A DNA stretch of 64,000 nucleotides from Microbacterium sp. Leaf151 (GCF_001424225.1 NZ_LMOR01000004.1:62001-126000); one strand, 5' to 3'. Shown: positions 33,955 through 42,882, numbered from the stretch's first letter. Numbers and translations: made by a program. Notes: generated by a model not told the origin, from the letters alone.

Positions 33955-36900
33955 CTACTGCGACGGGCGGATCACCAGCAAAAGGTCTCCTGCTTCGACC
34001 TGTTGTGTGCTACTGATCGCGACACGCTCCACGATTCCCTCGACGGGCGAGGTGATCGCCGCCTCCATCTTCATCGCCTCGATGGACGCGACTGCCTGGC
34101 CCGCCGCCACCCGGTCGCCCGGGCTCGCCTTCACCGTCACGACGCCCGAGAAGGGCGCGGCGACCTGACCGGGCTTCGAGGTGTCGGCCTTTTCTGCCTG
34201 GCGCGCCTCGACGTCGATGGAGCGATCGCGCACGAACACCGGGCGCAGCTGGCCGTTGAGGGTCGTCATGACCGTGCGCATGCCCTTGTCGTCGGCGTCG
34301 CCGACGGCCTCGAGCCCGACGAACAGCTGCACGCCCCGCTCGATCTCGACGACGTGCTCCCCACCCGCACGCAGCCCGTAGAGGTAGTCGGCGGTGTCGA
34401 GCACGCTGAGATCGCCGTAGTTCGCACGCATCTCTTCGAACGTCCGGGTCGGCCCGGGGAACAGCAGTCGGTTCAGGCGGGCACGTCGATCGCCCGACTC
34501 CCCCGCGAGGGCGGCGGTGTCGTCGTCGGTGAGCGGGGCGACGCCGATCTTGGCATCCCGGCCCGCCAGCACCTTGGAGCGGAACGGTTCGGGCCAACCG
34601 CCCGGCAGGTCGCCGAGCTCGCCCGCCATGAACGACACGACCGAGTCGGGCACGTCGTACTTCTCGGGGTTCTGTTCGAAATCGGCCGGGTCGGCCTTGA
34701 CGGCGGCGAGGTGCAGGGCGAGATCTCCCACGACCTTCGACGACGGGGTGACCTTCGGCACGCGCCCGAGAATGCGGTCGGCGGCGGCGTACATGTCCTC
34801 GATGAGCTCGAAGTCGTCGGCGAGGCCCAGGGCGATGGCCTGCTGGCGCAGGTTCGACAGCTGACCGCCCGGGATCTCGTGGCGGTACACGCGGCCCGTC
34901 GGACCGGCCAGACCCGACTCGAACGGGCGGTACAGGTGACGGACCGCTTCCCAATAGGGCTCGAGGTCGCTCACGGCTCCGAGGTCGAGTCCCGTGTCGC
35001 GCTCGGTGTGCGCGAGGGCGGCGACGAGCGCCGACAGCGACGGCTGGCTGGTCGTGCCGGCCATGGGCGCGGCGGCGGCGTCCACGGCGTCCGCCCCCGC
35101 TGCGGAGGCGGCCAGCAGCGTCGCGAGCTGTCCGCCGGCGGTGTCGTGCGTGTGCACGTGCACGGGCAGGTCGAACCTCTCGCGCAGCGCCGAGACGAGC
35201 TTCGCGGCCGCGGTGGGGCGCAGCAGACCCGCCATGTCCTTGATCGCGAGCACGTGCGCGCCCGCATCGACGATCTGCTCGGCGAGGCGCAGGTAGTAGT
35301 CGAGGGTGTACAGGCTCTCGGCCGGGTCGAGCAGGTCTCCGGTGTAGCAGACGGCGACCTCGGCGACGGCGGTGCCGGTGGCGAGCACGGCGTCGATCGC
35401 CGGCCGCATCTGCGACACGTCGTTGAGGGCGTCGAAGATGCGGAAGATGTCGACCCCGGATGCCGCGGCCTCGGCGACGAACGCGTCGGTGACCTCGGTC
35501 GGGTATGGGGTGTAACCGACGGTGTTGCGCCCGCGCAGCAGCATCTGGATCGCGATGTTGGGCAGCGCTTCGCGGAGGGCGTCGAGGCGCTCCCACGGGT
35601 CTTCGCCGAGGAAGCGCAGTGCGACGTCGTACGTCGCCCCGCCCCACGCCTCGATCGAGAGCAGACCCGGGGTCAAGCGGGCGACGTGCGGGGCGACACG
35701 CACGAGGTCGCGGGTTCGCACGCGCGTGGCCAGCAGCGACTGATGCGCGTCACGGAAGGTGGTCTCGGTGACCGCCAGGGCGGTCTGCTCGCGCAGCGCC
35801 CGGGCGAACCCCGCGGGGCCGAGCTCCTGGAGGCGCTGGCGCGAACCCGCCGGGGCGGGTGCCGCGAGGTCGAGACGCGGGAGCTTGGCGCCGGGGTCGA
35901 TCGAAAGCGGGTTCTCGCCGTTGGGGCGGTTGACCGTGGTGTCGACGAGCCACGAGAGGACCTTCGTGCCGCGGTCCTTCGACTCGCGTCCGCGCAGCAG
36001 TTCGGGGCGCTCGTCGATGAACGAGGTGCTGAGATCGCCGGCGACGAAGGCTGGGTCGTCGAGCACCGCCTGCAGGAACGGGATGTTCGTCGAGACTCCG
36101 CGGATGCGGAACTCGGCCAGCGCGCGTCGGGCACGCGCCACTGCGGCGGGGAAGTCGCGGCCACGGCACGACAGCTTCGACAGCATGGAGTCGAAGTGCG
36201 GGCTCACCTGGGAGCCGGCTGCCGTGGTGCCGCCGTCGAGGCGGATGCCGGCGCCGCCGGGCGAACGGTAGGTCGTGATCTTGCCGGTGTCGGGGCGGAA
36301 GCCCTGCGTGGGGTCTTCGGTCGTGATGCGGCACTGCAGGGCGGCGCCCCGCAGGTGGATGTCGTCTTGGAGAAGGTGCAGGTCGGCGAGGGTCTGGCCC
36401 GCGGCGATCCGCATCTGCGACTGCACGAGGTCGACGTCGGTGACCTCCTCGGTCACGGTGTGCTCGACCTGGATGCGCGGGTTCATCTCGATGAAGACGA
36501 CCTCGCCCGTGCGGGGGCCCGCGGTCTCGAGCAGGAACTCCACCGTGCCGGCGTTCTGGTACCCGATCGAGCGGGCGAAGGCGACGGCGTAGCGGTGCAG
36601 GTCTTGACGCACCGCGTCGTCGAGGTTGGGGGCCGGAGCGATCTCGATGACCTTCTGGTGGCGCCGCTGCACCGAGCAGTCGCGTTCGAAGAGGTGCACC
36701 GTCTCGCCCGTGGCGTCCGCCAGGATCTGCACCTCGACGTGACGCGGGCGCTGCACGGCCTGCTCGAGGAACATGCGGGGGTCGCCGAAGGCGCTCTGCG
36801 CCTCGCGCATCGCCTCAGCCAGCGCGGGGGCCAGCTCCCCCATGCTCTCGACGCGGCGCATGCCGCGCCCGCCACCACCGGCGACGGCCTTGGCGAAGAT

Positions 36901-37362
36901 CGGGAAGCCGATCTCTTCCGCTTGCGCCAGCAGCGCGTCGATGTCGTCGGAGGCCGGCGTGGAGCGCAGCACCGGGACGCCGGCGGCGATCGCGTGCTCT
37001 TTGGCGGTGACCTTGTTGCCCGCCATCGACAGCACCTCGGCGGGCGGGCCGATGAACGTGATGCCGTGAGCAGTGGCCTTCTCGGCGAGCTCCGGGTTCT
37101 CGGACAGGAAGCCGTACCCCGGGTAGATGGCATCCGCCCCGCATTCGCGCGCGACGCGGATGATCTCGTCGACGTCGAGGTAGGCGCGCACGGGATGACC
37201 GCGCTCGCCGATCTGGTAGGCCTCGTCGGCTTTCAGCCGGTGGAGCGATGCGCGGTCTTCGTAGGGGTAGACCGCGACGGTGCGGGCTCCCACCTCGTAG
37301 GCGGCGCGAAACGCTCGGATGGCGATCTCGCCGCGGTTGGCGACCAGGATCTTCGAAAACAT
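33955..37362 (-). CDS. pyc: Pyruvate carboxylase
   Basis: A 1135-residue biotin enzyme that makes oxaloacetate from pyruvate. Biotin carboxylase (about 1-450): KILVANRGEIAIRAFRAA, FPIFAKAVAGGGGRGMRRV, EMNPRIQVEHTVTEEVTDVDLVQSQ. Carboxyltransferase (about 530-800): ETTFRDAHQSLLATRVRT, EAWGGATYDVALRFLGEDPWERL, LRGRNTVGY, KDMAGLL and HVHTHDTAGG. The allosteric/PYC region and a C-terminal biotinyl domain with EAMKMEAAI follow. ATG at 37360-37362 has TGAGG upstream; a GTG two codons earlier does not fit the ribosome site as well. It is divergent from the parA-type gene. Confidence 0.97.
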   Translation of the reverse strand: MFSKILVANRGEIAIRAFRAAYEVGARTVAVYPYEDRASLHRLKADEAYQIGERGHPVRAYLDVDEIIRVARECGADAIYPGYGFLSENPELAEKATAHGITFIGPPAEVLSMAGNKVTAKEHAIAAGVPVLRSTPASDDIDALLAQAEEIGFPIFAKAVAGGGGRGMRRVESMGELAPALAEAMREAQSAFGDPRMFLEQAVQRPRHVEVQILADATGETVHLFERDCSVQRRHQKVIEIAPAPNLDDAVRQDLHRYAVAFARSIGYQNAGTVEFLLETAGPRTGEVVFIEMNPRIQVEHTVTEEVTDVDLVQSQMRIAAGQTLADLHLLQDDIHLRGAALQCRITTEDPTQGFRPDTGKITTYRSPGGAGIRLDGGTTAAGSQVSPHFDSMLSKLSCRGRDFPAAVARARRALAEFRIRGVSTNIPFLQAVLDDPAFVAGDLSTSFIDERPELLRGRESKDRGTKVLSWLVDTTVNRPNGENPLSIDPGAKLPRLDLAAPAPAGSRQRLQELGPAGFARALREQTALAVTETTFRDAHQSLLATRVRTRDLVRVAPHVARLTPGLLSIEAWGGATYDVALRFLGEDPWERLDALREALPNIAIQMLLRGRNTVGYTPYPTEVTDAFVAEAAASGVDIFRIFDALNDVSQMRPAIDAVLATGTAVAEVAVCYTGDLLDPAESLYTLDYYLRLAEQIVDAGAHVLAIKDMAGLLRPTAAAKLVSALRERFDLPVHVHTHDTAGGQLATLLAASAAGADAVDAAAAPMAGTTSQPSLSALVAALAHTERDTGLDLGAVSDLEPYWEAVRHLYRPFESGLAGPTGRVYRHEIPGGQLSNLRQQAIALGLADDFELIEDMYAAADRILGRVPKVTPSSKVVGDLALHLAAVKADPADFEQNPEKYDVPDSVVSFMAGELGDLPGGWPEPFRSKVLAGRDAKIGVAPLTDDDTAALAGESGDRRARLNRLLFPGPTRTFEEMRANYGDLSVLDTADYLYGLRAGGEHVVEIERGVQLFVGLEAVGDADDKGMRTVMTTLNGQLRPVFVRDRSIDVEARQAEKADTSKPGQVAAPFSGVVTVKASPGDRVAAGQAVASIEAMKMEAAITSPVEGIVERVAISSTQQVEAGDLLLVIRPSQ

Positions 37363-37416
37363 GCGCACCTCAGGTCGATCTGGCGGGGCTGAATGTGCTC
37401 ACAGCCTAGGGGAAGG

Positions 37417-37422
37417 TAACGT
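37417..37422 (+). promoter_or_regulatory. -10 hexamer of a probable leaderless promoter (parA-type gene)
   Basis: TAACGT ends 8 bases before the GTG at 37431, with no ribosome site. Confidence 0.45.
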
Positions 37423-37430
37423 GGACTCTC

Positions 37431-38243
37431 GTGCACGTACTCTCCGTCAGCTCTCTCAAAGGCGGGGTCGGCAAGACGACCGTGACACTCGGGCTGGCTT
37501 CCGCAGCCTTCGCACGTGGCGTTCGCACTCTCGTCGTCGACCTCGACCCGCAATCCGACGTGTCGACCGGCATGGACATCTCGGTGGCCGGCCGTCTCAA
37601 CATCGCCGATGTCCTGGCGAACCCGAAAGAGAAGGTCGTGCGTCAGGCGATCACCTCCAGCGGGTGGGCCAAGGTGCATCCCGGCACCATCGACGTGCTG
37701 ATCGGCAGCCCGTCGGCCATCAACTTCGACGGCCCGCACCCGAGCGTCCGCGACGTCTGGAAGCTCGAGGAGGCCCTGGCCACCATCGAGAGCGAGTACG
37801 ACCTCGTGCTCATCGACTGCGCCCCCTCGCTGAACGCCCTCACGCGCACCGCGTGGGCCGCGAGCGACCGCGTCGTCGTGGTCACCGAGCCGGGACTGTT
37901 CTCCGTCGCCGCCGCCGACCGCGCCCTCCGTGCGATCGAAGAGATCCGTCGCGGCCTCTCGCCGCGCCTGCAGCCGCTGGGCGTGGTGGTCAACCGCGTG
38001 CGGCCGCAGTCGATCGAGCACCAGTTCCGCATCAAAGAGCTGCGCGACATGTTCGGTCCCCTCGTGCTCAACCCTCAGCTGCCCGAGCGCACCTCGCTCC
38101 AGCAGGCGCAGGGTGCCGCGAAACCGCTGCACGTGTGGCCCGGCGACTCCGCGCAGGAGCTCGCCGCCGACTTCGACGCGCTGCTCGACCGGATCGTCCG
38201 CACCGGCCGCATCCCCGTCGCCAACGAGGCACCGCAGGCCTGA
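37431..38243 (+). CDS. ParA family ATPase
   Basis: A 270-residue deviant-Walker ATPase: [21 protein letters not shown] (K10 and K15 are the two lysines), VVDLDPQSDVSTGMDI, LVLIDCAPSLNALTRTAWAASDRVVVVTEPGLFSV and PLGVVVNRV. ParA-type proteins position chromosomes, plasmids or protein clusters. No parB or centromere-like repeats flank it and it is not in an oriC context, so its cargo is unknown. GTG start with a TAACGT box 8 bases upstream suggests a leaderless message. It is followed by a repeat-rich gap. Confidence 0.9.
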   Translation: MHVLSVSSLKGGVGKTTVTLGLASAAFARGVRTLVVDLDPQSDVSTGMDISVAGRLNIADVLANPKEKVVRQAITSSGWAKVHPGTIDVLIGSPSAINFDGPHPSVRDVWKLEEALATIESEYDLVLIDCAPSLNALTRTAWAASDRVVVVTEPGLFSVAAADRALRAIEEIRRGLSPRLQPLGVVVNRVRPQSIEHQFRIKELRDMFGPLVLNPQLPERTSLQQAQGAAKPLHVWPGDSAQELAADFDALLDRIVRTGRIPVANEAPQA

Positions 38244-38280
38244 GCCCTCCTCCGCCCGGCGGTACGCGCCCTTAGTCGTG

Positions 38281-38381
38281 CCGCGCCGCTCGTCGTAGCG
38301 AGCCGTTCGTAGAACCGCGCCGCTCGTAACACCGCGCCGCTCGTCGTACCGCGCCGGCCGTCGTGCCGCGCCGGCCGTCGA
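38281..38381. repeat. Six-copy imperfect 17-bp tandem repeat
   Basis: Units at 38281, 38298 (16 bases), 38314, 38331, 38348 and 38365 share a consensus near ACCGCGCCGCTCGTCGT. Units 3 and 4 differ only at the end; units 5 and 6 carry GGCC for GCTC. A partial unit (TAGTCGTG) precedes the first. Confidence 0.8.
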
Positions 38382-38453
38382 CGGCAGGCGTCGGCCGTGG
38401 CCGCCGTCCCCGTGTCGATGGCGCGCGGAGCCGGTCGAGGACGCTCTCCAGGT

Positions 38454-38630
38454 GCGTGAGAAACGGCATCCGCCGGCAGAATACGTCGCCGAGGTGTTTC
38501 TTCCCGCCGATCGCCTTTCTCGAGCTACGACGCCCCGATCGCGCACTCCCCCCCACGGCCGCGAGAAACGGCCACCCGCCGCAAGACACGCGTCGCCGAG
38601 GCGTTTCTTCCCGCCGATCGCGTTCGTCGC
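38454..38630. repeat. Two-copy imperfect direct repeat of about 70 bp
   Basis: Both copies (from about 38454 and about 38561) contain GAGAAACGGC, then GTCGCCGAGG(T/C)G and TTTCTTCCCGCCGATCGC, separated by about 107 bases. The core differs at one base over about 30. Confidence 0.8.
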
Positions 38631-38704
38631 GGAGCCGCCACGACTTCGACGACGAAGACCGCAGGATGCCGAGGCGACCGGGGGTCGAAGACGACGCGGA
38701 CGCG

Positions 38705-39250
38705 TCAGGCGGTGCGTGCGGCGCGACGCGCGGCGAGCTCGTCGACAGCGTCGGGCTGAGCGGTCTCGAAGTCGACGAGGGTGGATTCGACCTCGCGCAG
38801 GACCTTGCCGACGGCGATACCGAACACGCCCTGGCCGCGGCTGACGAGGTCGATGACCTCGTCGTTCGAGGTGCAGAGATACACCGAGGCACCGTCGCTC
38901 ATCAGCGTCGTGCCTGCCAGATCGCGGATGCCGGCGACGCGCAGCTGCTCGACGGCGGTGCGGATCTGCTGCAGCGAGATGCCGGTGTCGAGCAGGCGCT
39001 TGACGAGCTTGAGCACGAGGATGTCGCGGAAGCCGTAGAGACGCTGCGAGCCGGAGCCGCTCGCGCCTCGGACGGTCGGGACGACCAGTTCGGTACGCGC
39101 CCAGTAGTCGAGCTGGCGATAGGTGATGCCGGCCGCACGCGCGGCGACGGCCCCGCGATAACCGGTGTCGTCATCCATCTCGGGCAGACCGTCGGTGAAG
39201 AGGAGGTCCGCGGCGAACCGAGGTTCACCGAGTGCGTCGCCAGCTTTCAT
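38705..39250 (-). CDS. MerR family regulator (Rv1830-like)
   Basis: A 181-residue protein with an N-terminal MerR-type winged helix (YRGAVAARAAGITYRQLDYWARTELVVPTVRGASGSGSQRLYGFRDILVLKLVKRLLDTGISLQQIRTAVEQL). No metal-binding cysteine pattern is seen in the C-terminal part (a single Cys, YLCTS), so it is not a classical metal sensor. Position next to an FtsR-like MerR gene and an FHA gene matches mycobacterial Rv1827-Rv1828-Rv1830, without the Rv1829 gene between. The ATG is at 39248-39250. Confidence 0.88.
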   Translation of the reverse strand: MKAGDALGEPRFAADLLFTDGLPEMDDDTGYRGAVAARAAGITYRQLDYWARTELVVPTVRGASGSGSQRLYGFRDILVLKLVKRLLDTGISLQQIRTAVEQLRVAGIRDLAGTTLMSDGASVYLCTSNDEVIDLVSRGQGVFGIAVGKVLREVESTLVDFETAQPDAVDELAARRAARTA

Positions 39251-39346
39251 GCTCGCGTCCCTCCTGTTCGGTTCGTTGCTTCCACGCTAGATCAGCGAGG
39301 GTTCCCCGGCAATGACATCCGCTCCGAGACGCGCGGCGTGTCGCAC

Positions 39347-40033
39347 TCAGGAGAGCATCCGGTCCAGGGCGTCGCGGACGAACATGGTGCGCACCTCGTC
39401 GAGGCGAGCCGCCAGCTCGGGAGCGAGCTCGCTCGCGCGCGCCCGCGACGGCGCGTCGGGGCGGCGGAGAAGCGCCGACAGCGCCGACTCGACCAGCGAC
39501 ACCTCGCGCTCGGCGCTCTGGCGCAGAGCCCGCACGTGGCGCGGTTCGATGCCGTGTCGGTCGAGGGCGACGAGGGCCCGCAGCAGCGCAACCGTCTGCT
39601 CGGGGTAGCTCTCGGCGCCGATGATGACGCCGGTGCCCACGGCGTCATTGAGAAGCTGGGGTCCTGCGCCGGCGGCGGCGAGCAACTCGTCGCGACGGTA
39701 CCGGCGCGGGGCGCTCGTCATCGACGGGATCGACGTGGGCGGCGCGGGATTCCGACCGGCGTCGAGGTCGGCGAGATAGTCGCGGATGACGACGAGCGGC
39801 AGGTAGTGATCGCGTTGGAGCGTCAGAGCCAGACGCAGGCGTTCGAGATCTGCGGGCGAGAACTTGCGGTACCCCGACTCGGTCCGCGTGGGCGAGACGA
39901 TGCCCTGCACCTCGAGGAAGCGCAGCTTGCTGGAGGTGAGCGCGGGGAAGTCGGGCGTCAGGCGCGCGAGCACCTGCCCGATACTCAGCAGCCCCGCAGC
40001 CGTCTGACGACTACGGGACGGGGCTGCCGCCAT
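39347..40033 (-). CDS. FtsR-like MerR family regulator (Rv1828-like)
   Basis: A 228-residue protein with an N-terminal MerR domain (LLSIGQVLARLTPDFPALTSSKLRFLEVQGIVSPTRTESGYRKFSPADLERLRLALTLQRDHYLPLVVIRDYLADLD). This SKLRFLE...GYR.F pattern is that of Rv1828 and corynebacterial FtsR, which activates ftsZ. An FtsR-like palindrome precedes ftsZ in this same window. The ATG overlaps the stop of the FHA gene (TGATG), so the two are co-translated. It lacks the Cys residues of metal sensors. Confidence 0.88.
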   Translation of the reverse strand: MAAAPSRSRQTAAGLLSIGQVLARLTPDFPALTSSKLRFLEVQGIVSPTRTESGYRKFSPADLERLRLALTLQRDHYLPLVVIRDYLADLDAGRNPAPPTSIPSMTSAPRRYRRDELLAAAGAGPQLLNDAVGTGVIIGAESYPEQTVALLRALVALDRHGIEPRHVRALRQSAEREVSLVESALSALLRRPDAPSRARASELAPELAARLDEVRTMFVRDALDRMLS

Positions 40034-40518
40034 CAGTGCTCTGCCGCGGGCAGATCGACGGGCGAACCGAAGAAGTTCAGGCGGAACTTGCCGATGCGCA
40101 CCTCGCTTCCGTTGACGAGCGCGGCGCGGTCGACACGCTCGCCATTGACGTAGCTGCCGTTGAGAGAGCGCTGGTCGACGATCTCGAAAGACGTTCCCGT
40201 GCGCGTGATCTCGGCGTGTCGACGCGAGACCGTGACGTCGTCGAAGAACAGGTCTGCCTCGGGGTGGCGGCCGACGGTGGTGATGTCGGTGTCGAGCAGG
40301 TAGCGGGCACCGGTGGTCGGCCCGGAACGGACGATCAGCAGAGCGGCACCCGACGGAAGGGCGCCGATCGCCTCGACCTCGGCCTCGGTGAGGTCTGCAC
40401 CGAAGGGGACGAACGACAGGTCGGCGTCGTGGGTCTGGGTCGTGTCGTGCGAACCGGCGGCGGCGGCTTCGCCTGCACGCCGGATGTCGTCTCGCTCGAA
40501 TCGGCTGGTCTCGTCCAC
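40033..40518 (-). CDS. GarA/OdhI-like FHA protein
   Basis: A 161-residue protein with a C-terminal FHA domain (about 75-150: YLLDTDITTVGRHPEADLFFDDVTVSRRHAEITRTGTSFEIVDQRSLNGSYVNGERVD; GRHP, SRRH and NGSYVNG are the phosphothreonine-binding loops). The N-terminal tail holds DTTQTHDADLSFVPFG, which aligns in position with the ETTSVF phospho-switch of GarA/OdhI. In relatives the unphosphorylated protein inhibits 2-oxoglutarate dehydrogenase. GTG start with GAAGGAG upstream. It heads an operon with the FtsR-like gene. A TATGGT -10-like box lies about 25 bases upstream. Confidence 0.9.
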   Translation of the reverse strand: MDETSRFERDDIRRAGEAAAAGSHDTTQTHDADLSFVPFGADLTEAEVEAIGALPSGAALLIVRSGPTTGARYLLDTDITTVGRHPEADLFFDDVTVSRRHAEITRTGTSFEIVDQRSLNGSYVNGERVDRAALVNGSEVRIGKFRLNFFGSPVDLPAAEH

Positions 40519-40774
40519 GGCTTCTCCTTCTCATTCACCATAACCGACCGGTTCGCACCGGAAGGGCGACCGGCCTCGAGCGGGCCATGATGATGCGTGA
40601 TGTGTCTCGGCCCGTCGATACCGGCACCGCGGTTCGGGGCGCGAAACGGTCGACGAGACACTCGAACCTATCGACCCGAGCACGCCCCTGTCGAGTCCGG
40701 GGGCCGGTGCGCGTCGGGCTCCGAGTCCTGCGCAAAGGGGCAAGGCTCCCAGGCCCCTCCTCGTCTGTCCTCAT

Positions 40775-40780
40775 TAGGGT
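40775..40780 (+). promoter_or_regulatory. -10 hexamer of a probable leaderless promoter (copC)
   Basis: TAGGGT ends 6 bases before the ATG at 40787. Confidence 0.5.
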
Positions 40781-40786
40781 CGGAGC

Positions 40787-41428
40787 ATGAGGTCCTCCCA
40801 GGCGCCGCGCCGGCGCACCCTTCCCGCCGTCCTGGCCGCCGCGTTCCTGGCCGCCGCAGCCTTGCTCGCTCCGGCGCTTCCGGCTGCGGCGCACGACGAA
40901 CTGATCGCGACGGACCCGACCGCCGACGCGGTGCTCGAGTCGCCGCCGGCGCAGATCACACTCTCCTTCAGCGCTGACGTGCTCCCCGACGCGGGCGCGA
41001 CGGTGGTCGAGGTGACCGACGCCTCGGGCGCGTCCCTGACCGACGGCACGCCCGAGGCCGCGGGCGCCGAGGTGACGCAGGCGCTGGCGGGCCCGGCATC
41101 CGGTGCCGTCACCGTTCGCTGGCGCGTGGTGTCCAGCGACGGCCACCCCATCGACGGCGAATTCGCGTTCTCGGTCCCGACCGCCTCTCCCACCCCGACA
41201 CCGTCCGCATCCCCGACCGCCTCCCCCGTCGCGTCGGCGACCGAGGAGGCGACGACCGTCGCGTCGGCCGAACCCACCGCGGCCCCCGTCGAGACGGCGG
41301 CTCCGGCGTCTCCGCTGCCGTGGATCCTGATCGTCGTGGCGCTGGTGATCGTGGCGGGCGTGCTGGTGTACGTCTTCGCGTCGCGGGGAGCGCGGAAGAC
41401 CGCCGGAGGCGGCACCGCCGGGCGATAG
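40787..41428 (+). CDS. CopC domain copper-binding protein
   Basis: A 213-residue exported protein. The signal peptide ends at about AAA-H36, leaving His as the new N terminus (HDELIATDPTADAVL), a known Cu(II) ligand in CopC proteins; the second site is DGH (D118, H120 in VVSSDGHPIDGEFAFSV). An Ala/Thr/Pro linker precedes a C-terminal membrane anchor (about 177-197) with a basic end. No CopD domain is fused or adjacent. The stop codon TAG is part of the -10 of lpdA. Confidence 0.87.
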   Translation: MRSSQAPRRRTLPAVLAAAFLAAAALLAPALPAAAHDELIATDPTADAVLESPPAQITLSFSADVLPDAGATVVEVTDASGASLTDGTPEAAGAEVTQALAGPASGAVTVRWRVVSSDGHPIDGEFAFSVPTASPTPTPSASPTASPVASATEEATTVASAEPTAAPVETAAPASPLPWILIVVALVIVAGVLVYVFASRGARKTAGGGTAGR

Positions 41429-41431
41429 GCT
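41426..41431 (+). promoter_or_regulatory. lpdA -10 hexamer embedding the copC stop codon
   Basis: TAGGCT ends 6 bases before the lpdA ATG; its first three bases are the copC TAG stop codon (41426-41428). Confidence 0.55.
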
Positions 41432-41437
41432 GGAGCC

Positions 41438-42835
41438 ATGCCTCATTACGATCTGGTCATTCTTGGTGCGGGTCCCGGCGGGTACGTCGCCGCCGTCCGC
41501 GGCGCACAGCTCGGACTGTCGGTCGCGATCGTCGAAGAGAAGTACTGGGGCGGTGTGTGCCTCAACGTGGGCTGCATCCCCTCGAAGGCGCTCCTGCGCA
41601 ACGCCGACCTCGCGCACACGTTCCACGCGAAGGCCGACCTGTTCGGCATCTCGGGCGACGTGCACTTCGACTTCGGCAAGGCGTTCGACCGCTCGCGCAG
41701 CGTCGCCGCCGGCCACGTCAAAGGCATCCACTACCTGATGAAGAAGAACAAGGTCACCGAGTACGAGGGCCGCGGCTACTTCGCCGACGACCACACGATC
41801 GATGTGACCAAGACCGACGGCTCGAAGGAGCAGGTCACCTTCGACAACGTCATCATCGCCACGGGCTCGACCGTGCGCCTGCTCCCCGGTGTCACCCTGA
41901 GCGAGAACGTCGTCACCTACGAGGAGCAGATCCTCACCCGCGAGCTCCCCGAGTCGATCGTCATCGTCGGCGCCGGCGCCATCGGCATGGAGTTCGCCTA
42001 CGTGATGACCAACTACGGCGTGAAGGTCACGATCATCGAGTTCCTCGATCGCGCCCTCCCCAACGAAGACGCCGAGGTCTCGAAAGAGATCCAGAAGCAG
42101 TACAAGGGCTACAGCGTCGACATCCTCACCTCCACCAAGGTCGAGTCGGTCACCGACCACGGCGACAAGGTCACCGTCGCCTACACCGGCAAGGACGGCG
42201 CGCAGGGCTCGATCGACGCCGACCGCGTGCTCATGTCGATCGGTTTCGCCCCCAAGGTCGACGGCTTCGGACTCGAGAACACCGGTGTGAAGCTCACCGA
42301 GCGCGGCGCGATCGACATCGACGACCACATGCGCACGAACGTGCCGCACATCTACTCGATCGGTGACGTCACCGCCAAACTGCAGCTCGCCCACGTCGCC
42401 GAGGCGCAGGGTGTGGTCGCCGCCGAGACGATCGGCAAGGCCGAGACGCAGACGCTGGGCGACTACCGCAACATGCCGCGCGCGACGTTCTGCAACCCGC
42501 AGGTCGCCTCGTTCGGTCTCACCGAGCAGCAGGCGCGCGACGCCGGCCACGACATCAAGGTCTCGAAGTTCCCCTTCTCGGCCAACGGCAAGGCGAACGG
42601 TCTCGGGGAGCCCGTCGGCTTCGTCAAGCTCGTCGCCGATGCCGAGACGCTGGAGCTCATCGGTGGCCACCTCATCGGCCCCGACGTATCCGAGCTGCTG
42701 CCCGAGCTCACGCTGGCGCAGAAGTGGGACCTGACCGCGCTCGAGGCTGCCCGCAACGTCCACACGCACCCGACACTGTCGGAGGGCCTGCAGGAGGCGT
42801 TCCACGGCCTGACGGGTCACATGATCAACCTCTGA
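41438..42835 (+). CDS. lpdA: Dihydrolipoyl dehydrogenase (E3)
   Basis: A 465-residue flavoprotein that reoxidises dihydrolipoamide in 2-oxoacid dehydrogenase complexes. FAD motif [22 protein letters not shown], redox-active disulfide [16 protein letters not shown] motif [37 protein letters not shown], and the C-terminal His-Glu pair [12 protein letters not shown] are intact. ATG at 41438 has TAGGCT 6 bases upstream and no strong ribosome site. No E1 or E2 gene is adjacent. The GarA/OdhI-like gene, a probable regulator of the same complex, is less than 1 kb away. Confidence 0.96.
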   Translation: MPHYDLVILGAGPGGYVAAVRGAQLGLSVAIVEEKYWGGVCLNVGCIPSKALLRNADLAHTFHAKADLFGISGDVHFDFGKAFDRSRSVAAGHVKGIHYLMKKNKVTEYEGRGYFADDHTIDVTKTDGSKEQVTFDNVIIATGSTVRLLPGVTLSENVVTYEEQILTRELPESIVIVGAGAIGMEFAYVMTNYGVKVTIIEFLDRALPNEDAEVSKEIQKQYKGYSVDILTSTKVESVTDHGDKVTVAYTGKDGAQGSIDADRVLMSIGFAPKVDGFGLENTGVKLTERGAIDIDDHMRTNVPHIYSIGDVTAKLQLAHVAEAQGVVAAETIGKAETQTLGDYRNMPRATFCNPQVASFGLTEQQARDAGHDIKVSKFPFSANGKANGLGEPVGFVKLVADAETLELIGGHLIGPDVSELLPELTLAQKWDLTALEAARNVHTHPTLSEGLQEAFHGLTGHMINL

Positions 42836-42848
42836 TCGACAGAGCGAC

Positions 42849-42882
42849 GAAGGCCCGCCCGGTTCACGCCGGTCGGGCCTTC
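42849..42882 (+). terminator. Terminator of lpdA
   Basis: Arms GAAGGCCCGCCCGG (42849-42862) and CCGGTCGGGCCTTC (42869-42882) pair with one mismatch and a 6-base loop, 14 bases after the stop. Confidence 0.8.

Larger units (their letters stand above)
38244..38704. other. Repeat-rich gap between the parA-type and MerR genes (461 bases)
   Basis: No gene is supported: open frames here change register across repeats whose period is not a multiple of three. It holds a 17-bp tandem repeat (38281-38381) and two copies of a longer imperfect direct repeat (38454-38630). No clear hairpin terminator was seen although the flanking genes converge. Confidence 0.7.

Noticed and set aside
31461-34016. Long plus-strand frame rich in Val/Gly/Arg (about 850 codons)
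   Set aside because: Antisense shadow of the MinD-like ATPase; its repeats mirror the His/Asp/Glu repeats of the real protein.
33799-37392. Very long open frame on the plus strand (about 1200 codons)
   Set aside because: It is antisense to pyruvate carboxylase, whose motifs are complete; open antisense frames are common at this GC content and the translation has no family features.
37431-38381. A parABS partition locus (ParA gene plus tandem repeats)
   Set aside because: No parB-like gene is adjacent, the repeats are not parS-like palindromes, and the location has no origin genes.
38272-38892. Possible gene spanning the repeat-rich gap
   Set aside because: It overlaps the MerR gene, consists mainly of Arg/Ala-rich repeat translation, and the 17-base repeat shifts frame each unit.
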